The notes beneath the pieces were generated by a model. It was not told the DNA's origin. It saw only the letters and a list, made by a program, of their open reading frames with translations, and searched no databases. Positions 1-6,102 of a DNA stretch of 8,903 nt are shown piece by piece. The stretch comes from Burkholderiales bacterium (lineage in GTDB: Bacteria > Pseudomonadota > Gammaproteobacteria > Burkholderiales > SG8-39): NCBI GenBank assembly GCA_020846575.1, contig JADLDQ010000200.1:1-8903 (forward strand), given 5' to 3'. A program made the position numbers and the translations under genes. Position 1 is the stretch's first letter, and every line of letters begins with the position of its first letter.

Positions 1-990
1 CTGCGGCGCCGGTTCGGGCGAGGCCTTGGCGAATGCGAGCGCCGCGGCGATCTCTGCGGCCACTTCCACGGCCACGGCCTCCAGCTGCCGCCGGCTCGCG
101 CGGTGGCGGGCGAGCAGGTGCTTCGCAAAGCGCGCAATAGGGTCCTTCTTCGCCCAGGCTCTGGTCTGTTCGGCCGCCTTGTAGTCCTGGGTATCGCCGA
201 CGTGGTGGCCGCCGTAGCGCCAGGTATTGCACACGAGAAACGAGGGTCCCTGGCCGGCGCGCGCCCGCGCCACGCAGGCGCTTGCCGCGCGGTGCACCGC
301 CATCACGTCCATGACGTCCACCATCGCCGAAGGGATGTCGAACACCTCGCCGCGCGCGGTGAGGCTCGAGCCGGCGGTCACGTCCTCCAGCGCGGTGAAC
401 TCGCCGTAGCCGTTGTTCTCGCACACGTACACCACCGGCAGCTTCCAGATCGCCGCCATGTTCATGCACTCGAAGGCGATGCCCTGGTTGAGCGCGCCGT
501 CGCCGAAGAAGCAGGCCGCGACCCTGCCCGTGGCGCGGGTCCTGGCGGCGAGCGCGGCGCCGGTCGCCAGCGGTATTCCGCCGCCCACGATGCCGTTGGT
601 GCCCAGGTTGCGGGTGTCGGGGTCGAACACGTGCATCGAGCCTCCGCGCCCGCCGCAGTAGCCTCCCGTTCGACCCATGATCTCGGCGAGCAGCCGCTCG
701 GGGCGCGCGCCCTTGGCGAGGCAGTGGCCGTGGCCGCGGTGGTTGCTCGCGATCCAGTCATCGGCTTCGAGCGCGAAGCACACCCCCACCGCGCTCGCCT
801 CCTGCCCGGCCGACAGATGCGCGAGACCCGGCACCGCGCCGCCGGTGGCGAGACTTCGCACCTGTTCCTCGAACTCGCGGATGAGGAGCATGCCGCGGTA
901 CATGGCGAGCAGGCGCTCGCCGCCCGGTTCATCGACCGCCGCAACCGCCTGCGCCCGGCGCGAGCGGGTCCTCTGCGCAGCCCTTGCCAC
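1..990 (-). CDS. Thiamine-diphosphate-dependent dehydrogenase E1 component, alpha subunit (pyruvate/acetoin dehydrogenase type), 3' end cut by window
   Basis: This is the alpha subunit of a 2-oxoacid or acetoin dehydrogenase E1, which decarboxylates a 2-oxoacid (or cleaves acetoin) with thiamine diphosphate and passes the acyl group to an E2 lipoyl protein in the cytoplasm. The minus-strand frame is open from the left edge. It shows MYRGMLLIREFEEQ (from residue 30), RGHGH (85-89), and the diphosphate-binding signature GDG (163-165) ending in NN (192-193), followed by the WRYGGHH...GD loop near residue 257. About 330 codons are visible without a stop. The family is usually about 320-335 aa, so only the last few residues should be missing. 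I chose a GTG start at 988-990, preceded by GGGGG ten nt upstream. The ATG at 901-903 would remove the first conserved helix. It begins 34 nt after the upstream Bug gene stops. The beta subunit and E2 would be expected to the left. The motifs fit AcoA and PdhA equally well, so the substrate is not decided. Confidence 0.9.
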   Translation of the reverse strand, partial: MARAAQRTRSRRAQAVAAVDEPGGERLLAMYRGMLLIREFEEQVRSLATGGAVPGLAHLSAGQEASAVGVCFALEADDWIASNHRGHGHCLAKGARPERLLAEIMGRTGGYCGGRGGSMHVFDPDTRNLGTNGIVGGGIPLATGAALAARTRATGRVAACFFGDGALNQGIAFECMNMAAIWKLPVVYVCENNGYGEFTALEDVTAGSSLTARGEVFDIPSAMVDVMDVMAVHRAASACVARARAGQGPSFLVCNTWRYGGHHVGDTQDYKAAEQTRAWAKKDPIARFAKHLLARHRASRRQLEAVAVEVAAEIAAALAFAKASPEPAPQ

Positions 991-1024
991 TACGCTGCGA
1001 CCCCCGCCGCCAGGCGCCCCCGCC

Positions 1025-2008
1025 TCACTGCTGTGCGATGCCGATGGTCTTGATGATCCTGGACCACTTCGCCACCTCCCCGCGCACGTAGGCGGCGAAA
1101 TCGGCGGCGCTGCCGGGGATGGGTTCCGTTCCCAGGGCTGAGAGCCGCTCGCGCACGTCGGCGAGACCCAGCGCGTAGGTGATCTCCTGGTTCAAGCGGT
1201 TGACGATGGCTCCTGCGGTTCCCGCCGGAGCGAAGAAGCCGACCCAGGAAAGCTCCTCGAACCCGGGGTAGCCCGTCTCGGTGACCGTGGGCACCTCGGG
1301 CATCGCGCCGACTCGCTTCAGGCTGGATACCGCCAGCGCCCGCAGCTTCCCCGCCTTGATGTGGGGCACGAAGGGCGGCATCGAGCCGCTCATCAGCTCC
1401 ACCTGCGCCCCGAGGATTGCGGTTATCGCCGGGGCCCCGCCCTGGAAGGGCACGTTCACCGCGTCCAGGCCCGCCAGGTGGCGCAGCAGGTACTCGGCGG
1501 CGAGGTGCGAGGAGGTCCCCACGCCGGGGCTGGCGTAGGTGAGGCGCTTGCCTTTGTAGGCCTGCACCAGATCCGGGAGCGACTTCACCGGGCTCGCGGC
1601 CGGCACCACCCACAGGCCCGGGGTCGCGGCGGTGTTGGCCACCGGCACCAGATCCTTGGGAAGCTCGTAACCGGGCTCCTTGTACAGGCTCACGTTGATG
1701 GAGATGGCCGCGGTGTGCGCGAGCAGCGTGTAGCCGTCGGGCGCCGCCGCGACGACCTGGCGCGCGGCGATGTTGCCGCCGGCCCCGCCGCGGTTTTCCA
1801 CCACCACCGGCTGGCCCAGGCGTTCCTGCATCTTCTGGCCCACCATGCGCGCCACGCCGTCGGCGAAACCGCCCGCGGCGAAGGCCACCACCACGCGCAC
1901 CGGCTTGGCGGGATAGGCCTGCGCCTGCGCCTCCCCGGGCAGGACCCAGGATGCCGCCAGCGCGGCGCACAGGATCGCGGGCAGTGCGGCCGTTGCTTGG
2001 ATCTTCAT
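1025..2008 (-). CDS. Bug-family tripartite tricarboxylate transporter substrate-binding protein (copy nearer the left edge)
   Basis: This is a periplasmic solute-binding protein of the Bug/TctC family. It captures small carboxylated compounds for a TctAB-type membrane transporter. It is 327 aa, the usual length. Residues 1-29 look like a Sec signal peptide, with a Lys, a hydrophobic stretch and an Ala-Gln-Ala cleavage site before QAYPAKP. The mature start YPAKPVRVVVAF.AGG, the VVVENRGGAGGNIAA segment and PDGYTLL are family hallmarks. The loops after strand 1 (AAGG) and near the PGVGTSSH segment are where Bug proteins bind ligand carboxylates. An excellent ribosome binding site (AGGAGG at 2014-2019, 5 nt from the ATG) supports this start. 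It lies 40 nt downstream of the methyltransferase-like gene and 34 nt upstream of the E1 alpha gene. No membrane components are in the window, so it is an orphan here. The ligand cannot be read from sequence. An aromatic acid or pathway carboxylate is inferred from the neighbours, by analogy with terephthalate-binding TphC. Confidence 0.95.
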   Translation of the reverse strand: MKIQATAALPAILCAALAASWVLPGEAQAQAYPAKPVRVVVAFAAGGFADGVARMVGQKMQERLGQPVVVENRGGAGGNIAARQVVAAAPDGYTLLAHTAAISINVSLYKEPGYELPKDLVPVANTAATPGLWVVPAASPVKSLPDLVQAYKGKRLTYASPGVGTSSHLAAEYLLRHLAGLDAVNVPFQGGAPAITAILGAQVELMSGSMPPFVPHIKAGKLRALAVSSLKRVGAMPEVPTVTETGYPGFEELSWVGFFAPAGTAGAIVNRLNQEITYALGLADVRERLSALGTEPIPGSAADFAAYVRGEVAKWSRIIKTIGIAQQ

Positions 2009-2048
2009 CGCTTCCTCCTCGAAATACGGCTGTCAGCAGCAGCGCGCA

Positions 2049-2795
2049 TCAGGCGCGGGGCTTGCGTCCCCAGAAGAGTTCGATGCCCTTCCACTCGATG
2101 TTCTGCGGCTCCTCGAGCTGCTCGTCGAGAGCCGCGTGCAGCTCCTCGGGACTGTAGTAGGGTGTCTTGCGGATGTCGAAGGGAAAGTGGTGCGTGAGCT
2201 TGTCCACCCAGTACTGCAGGTGCAGGTCGGTCTCCAGCCGCGCCCAGAACGGCGCGCCGAAGATGTATACCTCGGCGAGCATCAAGCGGCGGCCGGGTTT
2301 GAGGATGCGCAGCATCTCGGCGCCCGTCTCGCGCCAGTCGTCGCAATGCTGCACCGCCTGCAGCACCGCCACCACGTCGTAGGACGCATCGGGAATGCCG
2401 CGCGTGTACGGCCACTGCCAACAGGCCATCTTGCCGTTGCGCCCGACCTTCTTCGCGTCGTAGGCGGCGCGCGCCTCCTCGAGGATCTCCACCGCGGTCA
2501 CCTCGCCCGTGGGACCGGCCAGGCGCTTCAAGTCCTCCACCCAGCCGCAGGGGCCGAGCGATTCGCCGACGACGAACACGCGGTCGCCGGGGCGCACCTC
2601 CATCAGGCTGTACAGGACGGTGTTCATCGGTGCGGCGAGCTCGCGCCACATGTAGGGCAGTCCGCCGAACAGGATCACCCGCGTCCAGCGCTTCTGCTCC
2701 TCCTCGTCGAGGATTGCGGGACCCAGGGCCTTCGTGTCCCAGGGCTGGACGTAACCCCAGGGGCCGCGATTCCAGGGCGCTCGGCGCTCGTTCAT
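2049..2795 (-). CDS. Class I SAM-dependent methyltransferase-like protein, degenerate SAM-binding motif
   Basis: A 248-aa cytoplasmic protein with the overall plan of a class I methyltransferase of the UbiE/Methyltransf_11 kind. VRPGDRVFVVGESLG (67-81) takes the place of motif I, VTAVEI (99-104) supplies the acidic residue ending strand 2 (E103), YDVVAVLQAVQH (139-150) matches the motif II/post-II region, and MLRILKPGRRLMLAEV (161-176) is the conserved 'LKPGG' strand. The usual D-x-G-x-G-x-G is altered to VVGESLGPCGW, so SAM binding is uncertain. The C-terminal third (from about 180) is rich in Trp, His and Tyr and could form a substrate lid. I chose the ATG at 2793-2795 (MNERRAPWNRG). The same frame continues upstream, but that part is Arg/Ser-rich and overlaps ligJ. 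The start lies 7 nt after the ligJ stop (TGAGCGAGACATG), with no strong SD of its own, so it is probably translationally coupled to ligJ. A substrate is not known, and it is not a standard member of the 4,5-cleavage pathway. Confidence 0.8.
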   Translation of the reverse strand: MNERRAPWNRGPWGYVQPWDTKALGPAILDEEEQKRWTRVILFGGLPYMWRELAAPMNTVLYSLMEVRPGDRVFVVGESLGPCGWVEDLKRLAGPTGEVTAVEILEEARAAYDAKKVGRNGKMACWQWPYTRGIPDASYDVVAVLQAVQHCDDWRETGAEMLRILKPGRRLMLAEVYIFGAPFWARLETDLHLQYWVDKLTHHFPFDIRKTPYYSPEELHAALDEQLEEPQNIEWKGIELFWGRKPRA

Positions 2796-2802
2796 GTCTC
2801 GC

Positions 2803-3822
2803 TCACTTCGCCTTCGGCGCCTTGAAGCGCGGGAACACCCGCTTGATGTTGCCGCAGAAGATCTTCTCCTTGTCCGCCGCGCCGATGACGCTCGTCGCAT
2901 CGATGTAGCGCCGGGTATCGTCGTAGTGGTAACCGGTCTCGGGGTCGATGCCGCGCACCGCGCCCACCATCTCGGAGGCGAACAGGATGTTGTCCACCGG
3001 GATCACCTTCAGGAGCAGATCGATGCCCGCCTGGTGGTACACGCAGGTGTCGAAGAACACGTTGTTGAGCAGGTGGTCCTTGAGGAGCGGCTTTTTCATG
3101 TCCTGCGCGAGACCCCGGTAACGGCCCCAGTGGTAGGGCACGGCGCCGCCGCCGTGCGGAACGATGAACTTCAGCGCCGGGAAGTCCTTGAACAGATCCC
3201 CGGTGATGAACTGCATGAACGCGGTGGTGTCGCCGTTGATGTAGTGCGCGCCGGTGGCGTGGAAGCAGGGGTTGCACGAGGCGCTGGTGTGCACCATCGC
3301 CGGCACTTCCAGCTCCACCATCTTCTCGTACAGCGGGTACCACCACTTGTCGGTGAGCGGGGGCTCCTTCCAGTAGCCGCCGGAGGGGTCCGGGTTGAGG
3401 TTCAGACCGATGAACCCGTATTCCTTCACGCAGCGCTCGAGCATCGGGATGCAGTTGGCGGGCGGCACGCCCGGGGACTGCGGCAGCTGGCACACGCCCA
3501 CGAAGTTCTCCGGGTACAGGCCGCAGCAGCGGTGGATCAGCTCGTTGCAGGCCTGCGACCAGTACTCGCTCACGCGCGCGTCGCCGATGTGGTGCGACAT
3601 GCCCATCGCGCGGGGCGAGAAGATGGTCACGTCGGTGCCGCGCTCGCGCTGGAACTTCAACTGCGCGCCCTCGAGACTGTCGCGGATCTGCTCGTCGCTG
3701 ATGCCCAGGTTCGCCTTGCCCGGGTCGAGCTTGGGATCCTTGACCCCGGCTTCCTGCTTCGCGCGGTATTCGGCGAGCTGCTTGGGGGAGGTGGTGTAGT
3801 GGCCGTGGCAGTCGATGATCAC
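2803..3822 (-). CDS. ligJ: 4-oxalomesaconate hydratase, LigJ type (amidohydrolase superfamily)
   Basis: A 339-aa metal-dependent enzyme that by family hydrates 4-oxalomesaconate to 4-carboxy-4-hydroxy-2-oxoadipate in the cytoplasm. This is the step before aldolase cleavage in protocatechuate 4,5-cleavage and gallate catabolism. The N-terminus MIIDCHGHYT gives the HxH metal ligands (H6, H8). H178 (AMVHTSASCNP) and E284 (FASEMVGAVRGIDP) fall at the numbers I recall for the zinc ligand and catalytic acid/base of Sphingobium LigJ. Other LigJ-like blocks are GLNLNPDPSGG (139-149), PHGGGAVPYHWGR (222-234) and NNVFFDTCVYHQ (253-264). The length equals the family norm. The start is GTG (3820-3822), since MIIDCHGH is the canonical N-terminus, with AGGGAG at 3831-3836 eight nt upstream. 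It is followed 7 nt later by the methyltransferase-like gene and preceded by a 220-nt gap after the LigI-like gene. The general family (Amidohydro_2) is certain. The LigJ assignment rests on remembered sequence identity and those four residues. Confidence 0.88.
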   Translation of the reverse strand: MIIDCHGHYTTSPKQLAEYRAKQEAGVKDPKLDPGKANLGISDEQIRDSLEGAQLKFQRERGTDVTIFSPRAMGMSHHIGDARVSEYWSQACNELIHRCCGLYPENFVGVCQLPQSPGVPPANCIPMLERCVKEYGFIGLNLNPDPSGGYWKEPPLTDKWWYPLYEKMVELEVPAMVHTSASCNPCFHATGAHYINGDTTAFMQFITGDLFKDFPALKFIVPHGGGAVPYHWGRYRGLAQDMKKPLLKDHLLNNVFFDTCVYHQAGIDLLLKVIPVDNILFASEMVGAVRGIDPETGYHYDDTRRYIDATSVIGAADKEKIFCGNIKRVFPRFKAPKAK

Positions 3823-3874
3823 GAAAAACTCTCCCTGAATGACTGTTTCGCAAGCTGCGTGCGGCCTGCTCCGA

Positions 3875-3890
3875 CGCCCGGTACCGGGCG
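3875..3890. promoter_or_regulatory. 16-bp perfect palindrome upstream of ligJ (possible operator or processing site)
   Basis: CGCCCGGTACCGGGCG is identical to its reverse complement. Flanking CCGA (3871-3874) and TCGG (3894-3897) extend the symmetry with a 3-nt offset. It sits 52 nt upstream of the ligJ GTG in the 220-nt gap (3823-4042), the only sizeable gap inside the minus-strand cluster. The same gap holds a nine-base direct repeat CGGGCCCTG (3913-3921 and 3972-3980) and a GGACA/TGTCC inverted pair (3963-3967 and 3979-3983). I see no convincing gene or promoter hexamers in it. As RNA the palindrome could fold as a 6-bp stem with a GTAC loop, but no U-tract follows, so it is not a typical intrinsic terminator. 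In GC-rich DNA a palindrome of this length can arise by chance. Confidence 0.35.
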
Positions 3891-4042
3891 GGCTCGGAAC
3901 AGGGGGCGAGGGCGGGCCCTGATTCTCCCGATGCGCCCCCGTTACCCCTCACGCCCCGTGCCGGACAATCTCGGGCCCTGTCCTTCCGGAGCGCAGACCC
4001 GTGTGCCGCGCAGCCGCGCCCGGAGGGTCGGGGTCCGCCGAT

Positions 4043-4921
4043 CTAGGCGAGCGTCTCGGCCCAGTACAGCCGGGTGGGATTATCCACCAGCACCTTGCGG
4101 CGCAGGTTTTCGTCGCCGGAAAACATCGCGAACAGGTTCACCAGCTCGCCGTCGTTGGGCATCCACTTCACGTTGGGATGGGGCCAGTCGGTGCCCCAGA
4201 GCACGCGCTCGGGCGCCGCCTCGATCAGCGCCCGCGCGAACGGCACCGCATCGTGGAACGGCGGGCCCGCGCTCGACACGCGCTCGGCGCCGCACACCTT
4301 CACCCAGGCGAGCGGGTTTCTCATCAGCTCCAGCAGCGCCTTGAACGGCTTCTGCTCGAGCCCTCCCTTCGCCTCGACGCGGGCCATGTGGTCGATCACG
4401 AACGGCACCGGCATGCGCGCGATCAGTTCCTGGTATAGCGGCACGTCCTGCGCATCGAAGTGCAGCACCACGTGCCAACCCAGCGGCCGGATGCGCGCCA
4501 CCATGCGCTCGAACACCGGGATCTGCGGCGCACCGCCCAGGTGACGCACGAAGTTGAAGCGGATGCCCCGTATCCCGCCCGCGTGCAGCCGCTCCAGCGC
4601 CGCGTCGCTGATCGAAGCGTCCACCACGCCCACGCCGCGGCAGGCCCCGCCGGAGCGTGCGATGCCGTCCAGCGTCGCCGCGAGGTCGGTGCCGTGCGGC
4701 GCCGGGTGAACGATCACCGCGCGCTCCAGACCGAGGTGCGCGTGCAGCGCGCGCAGATCTTCGAAGCTCGCGTCCGGCGGCAGGTAGGGCGTGCCCGGCG
4801 CGTAGGGGAAGCGGCTCGCCGGCCCGTAGATGTGGCAGTGCGCGTCACAGGCTCCGGGCGGGAGGCGGTACGTGGGCTTGACCGGGTTCGGGTCGGGCGG
4901 CGCAATGAGCTTCGCGTTCAT
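4043..4921 (-). CDS. LigI-like amidohydrolase, probable 2-pyrone-4,6-dicarboxylate lactonase
   Basis: A 292-aa cytoplasmic lactonase of the COG3618 amidohydrolase group. By family it hydrolyses 2-pyrone-4,6-dicarboxylate to oxalomesaconate, the substrate of LigJ. It shows the LigI layout: Pro-rich N-terminus with PPGACDAHCHIYGP (H28, H30), IVHPAPHGTD (70-79), GIRGIRFNF (116-124), VIDHMAR (175-181, H178), AGPPFHD (218-224), GTDWPHPN (243-250) with D245 as the expected base, and NPTRLYW (281-287). Length equals LigI (about 293 aa). LigI itself works without a divalent metal. Compared with LigI as I remember it, positions matching R130 and Y156 are His here (H127, H154), so a related lactone is possible. 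The ATG at 4919-4921 lies 6 nt after the upstream Bug stop codon with only a weak SD, suggesting translational coupling. LigJ lies downstream in the same direction, which strengthens the pathway assignment. Another COG3618 lactonase is the main alternative. Confidence 0.85.
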   Translation of the reverse strand: MNAKLIAPPDPNPVKPTYRLPPGACDAHCHIYGPASRFPYAPGTPYLPPDASFEDLRALHAHLGLERAVIVHPAPHGTDLAATLDGIARSGGACRGVGVVDASISDAALERLHAGGIRGIRFNFVRHLGGAPQIPVFERMVARIRPLGWHVVLHFDAQDVPLYQELIARMPVPFVIDHMARVEAKGGLEQKPFKALLELMRNPLAWVKVCGAERVSSAGPPFHDAVPFARALIEAAPERVLWGTDWPHPNVKWMPNDGELVNLFAMFSGDENLRRKVLVDNPTRLYWAETLA

Positions 4922-4927
4922 CCGGCG

Positions 4928-5893
4928 CTACTGCTTCTCGATCTTGGCCCGCTCGATCCCCTTGCTCCACTTGCCGATCTCCGACACCAGGAGCTTCTGA
5001 AGCTCCTCGGGCGTGCTGGCACGCGCCTCCACGCCCAGATCCAGGAGCTTCTGGCGCACGGACGCCGCCGCGGCAGCCGCGACGGTCTCCTTGTTGAGGC
5101 GCTCGATCACCGCGCGCGGCGCCCCGGCCGGCGCGGAGATGCCGTTCCACGAATAGGACAGGTACCCCGGCACTCCGGACTCGGCTATGGTCGGCACCTC
5201 CGGCAGCCCCGTGAAGCGCCGGCTGTTGGCGATGCCGAGCGCGCGCACCGCGCCGGCCCTGATCTGACCCAGGACCGGTGCGAGTATCTCGAACGCGACC
5301 TGCACCTGGCCGCTGCGCAGCGCCGCGATCACTTCGGGCGTGGCCTTGTAGGGAACGCTCACCACGTCCACACCGGCGAGCGAACGGAACAGCTCCGCCG
5401 AGAGATTCTGGGTGCTGCCGATGCCGATGGTGCCCAGCGAGATCCGGTTCGGGTTGGCCTTCGCCTCGGCGAGCAGGTCCTTCACCGAGCGGATCTTCGA
5501 GTTGTCGGCGGCCAGCATCACGATGTCGAAATAGCCCATCGTCGATACCGGCGCGAAGTCCTTCACCGGATCGAAGGGCAGCGACTTGAAAAGGCCGGCG
5601 CTCACCGCGGTGCCGTTGCTCACCAGGAACAGCGTGTAGCCGTCCGGCTCCGACCTCGCCACCGCCTGCGCCGCGACGATGCCGCCGGCGCTCGGCCGGT
5701 TGTCCACCAGGACCTGCTGGCCCAGGGTCTCGCTCATGCGTTGCGTGAAGGTCCGTGCGGTGATGTCGGCCACGCCGCCCGGCGCGAACGGCAGGATCAG
5801 GCGAACGGGCTTCGCCGGATAGTTCTGCGCCCAGGCGCCGCCGGCCACGGCAAAGGCGATCGCGACCAGACTGCGGAGCGGGATTCGACGCAT
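4928..5893 (-). CDS. Bug-family tripartite tricarboxylate transporter substrate-binding protein (first gene of the cluster)
   Basis: A 321-aa periplasmic binding protein of the Bug/TctC family. It begins MRRIPLRSLVAIAFAVAGG, a signal peptide with two Arg and a hydrophobic core, and an Ala-Trp-Ala cleavage site after residue 22, leaving QNYPAKPVRLILPF.PGG. Family blocks follow: VADITAR, VLVDNRPSAGGIVAA, PDGYTLF, TIGIGSTQNLSAE, LPEVPTIAESGVPGY and SWNGISAPAG. The frame is open to 5986, but the extra N-terminus (MTPDVPHPRLE...) is not family-like. The ATG at 5891-5893 has AGAAGGA at 5901-5907, so I start there. It is the promoter-proximal gene and is followed 6 nt later by the LigI-like lactonase. 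That close coupling makes a pathway-related ligand likely, such as an aromatic carboxylate or pyrone dicarboxylate (inference). It is clearly diverged from the second Bug protein of the window, for instance in the ligand loops, so the two probably do not share one ligand. No TctA or TctB gene is present. Confidence 0.95.
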   Translation of the reverse strand: MRRIPLRSLVAIAFAVAGGAWAQNYPAKPVRLILPFAPGGVADITARTFTQRMSETLGQQVLVDNRPSAGGIVAAQAVARSEPDGYTLFLVSNGTAVSAGLFKSLPFDPVKDFAPVSTMGYFDIVMLAADNSKIRSVKDLLAEAKANPNRISLGTIGIGSTQNLSAELFRSLAGVDVVSVPYKATPEVIAALRSGQVQVAFEILAPVLGQIRAGAVRALGIANSRRFTGLPEVPTIAESGVPGYLSYSWNGISAPAGAPRAVIERLNKETVAAAAAASVRQKLLDLGVEARASTPEELQKLLVSEIGKWSKGIERAKIEKQ

Positions 5894-5952
5894 CGGATTT
5901 TCCTTCTGGAAGATGAGTCCGCCCGCGCGCGCCGGCGCGGCGTGAAAGCGGC

Positions 5953-5958
5953 ATTCTA
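5953..5958 (-). promoter_or_regulatory. Possible -10 element for the minus-strand catabolic cluster
   Basis: On the minus strand this reads TAGAAT, one base different from the sigma-70 consensus TATAAT. It lies about 60 nt upstream of the first Bug gene's ATG, leaving a leader of roughly 50 nt that contains a 12-bp perfect palindrome CGCGCCGGCGCG (5928-5939) and the ribosome binding site. I find no good -35 hexamer at 16-18 nt, so either an activator is needed or this is chance. The 209-nt intergenic region 5894-6102 holds no gene that I can support. Confidence 0.3.
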
Positions 5959-6070
5959 AGCGCGGGTGGGGAACGTCCGGCGTCATGGTAGAGCCACTTT
6001 CACCCTGACAAGAGCGTGGGATACGCCGCGGCAGGACTGCCCTGAGCCCGGGATGCTGCGGCGCAAAGTA

Positions 6071-6076
6071 TAGAAT
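6071..6076 (+). promoter_or_regulatory. Possible -10 element for the oxidoreductase gene, overlapping a small inverted repeat
   Basis: The plus strand has TAGAAT (within TATAGAAT, 6069-6076) about 26 nt before the ATG at 6103, in an AT-richer patch of otherwise GC-rich DNA. Transcription would start near 6083 and give a very short leader. GAATC (6073-6077) and GATTC (6085-6089) form an inverted repeat over the presumed start site, which could bind a repressor. No convincing -35 hexamer is seen. The leader CGACCCCTCCCGCC has no Shine-Dalgarno sequence, so translation initiation may be weak or close to leaderless. Confidence 0.3.
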
Positions 6077-6102
6077 CCGATTTTGATTCGACCCCTCCCG
6101 CC

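Noticed and set aside
990..1970. Minus-strand frame of 326 codons overlapping the second Bug gene
   Set aside because: It is an out-of-frame, Arg/Gly-rich reading of the Bug gene, which has a signal peptide, strong SD and family motifs in its own frame.
2796..2900. N-terminal extension of the methyltransferase-like protein to 2900
   Set aside because: The extra 35 residues are a low-complexity Arg/Ser run produced by reading the end of ligJ in another frame.
3961..3989. Possible terminator hairpin after the LigI-like gene (GGACA/TGTCC and CCGGA/TCCGG arms)
   Set aside because: Arms are short, the loop is long, and no U-rich tract follows on the minus strand.
2794..4344. Long open frame (516 codons) on the plus strand opposite the LigJ and LigI-like genes
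   Set aside because: It runs antisense to clearly conserved enzymes, its translation is rich in Arg, His, Val and Ala with no domain, and it crosses a gene boundary and an intergenic gap. This is typical of complementary frames in GC-rich DNA.
4460..5959. Long open frame (499 codons) on the plus strand opposite the LigI-like and first Bug genes
   Set aside because: It mirrors codon structure of the conserved minus-strand genes, has no recognisable motif and no convincing ribosome binding site.
5894..5986. N-terminal extension of the first Bug protein to an upstream ATG at 5986
   Set aside because: The extra 31 residues are not signal-peptide-like and precede a proper signal peptide. The strong AGAAGGA site fits the ATG at 5893.
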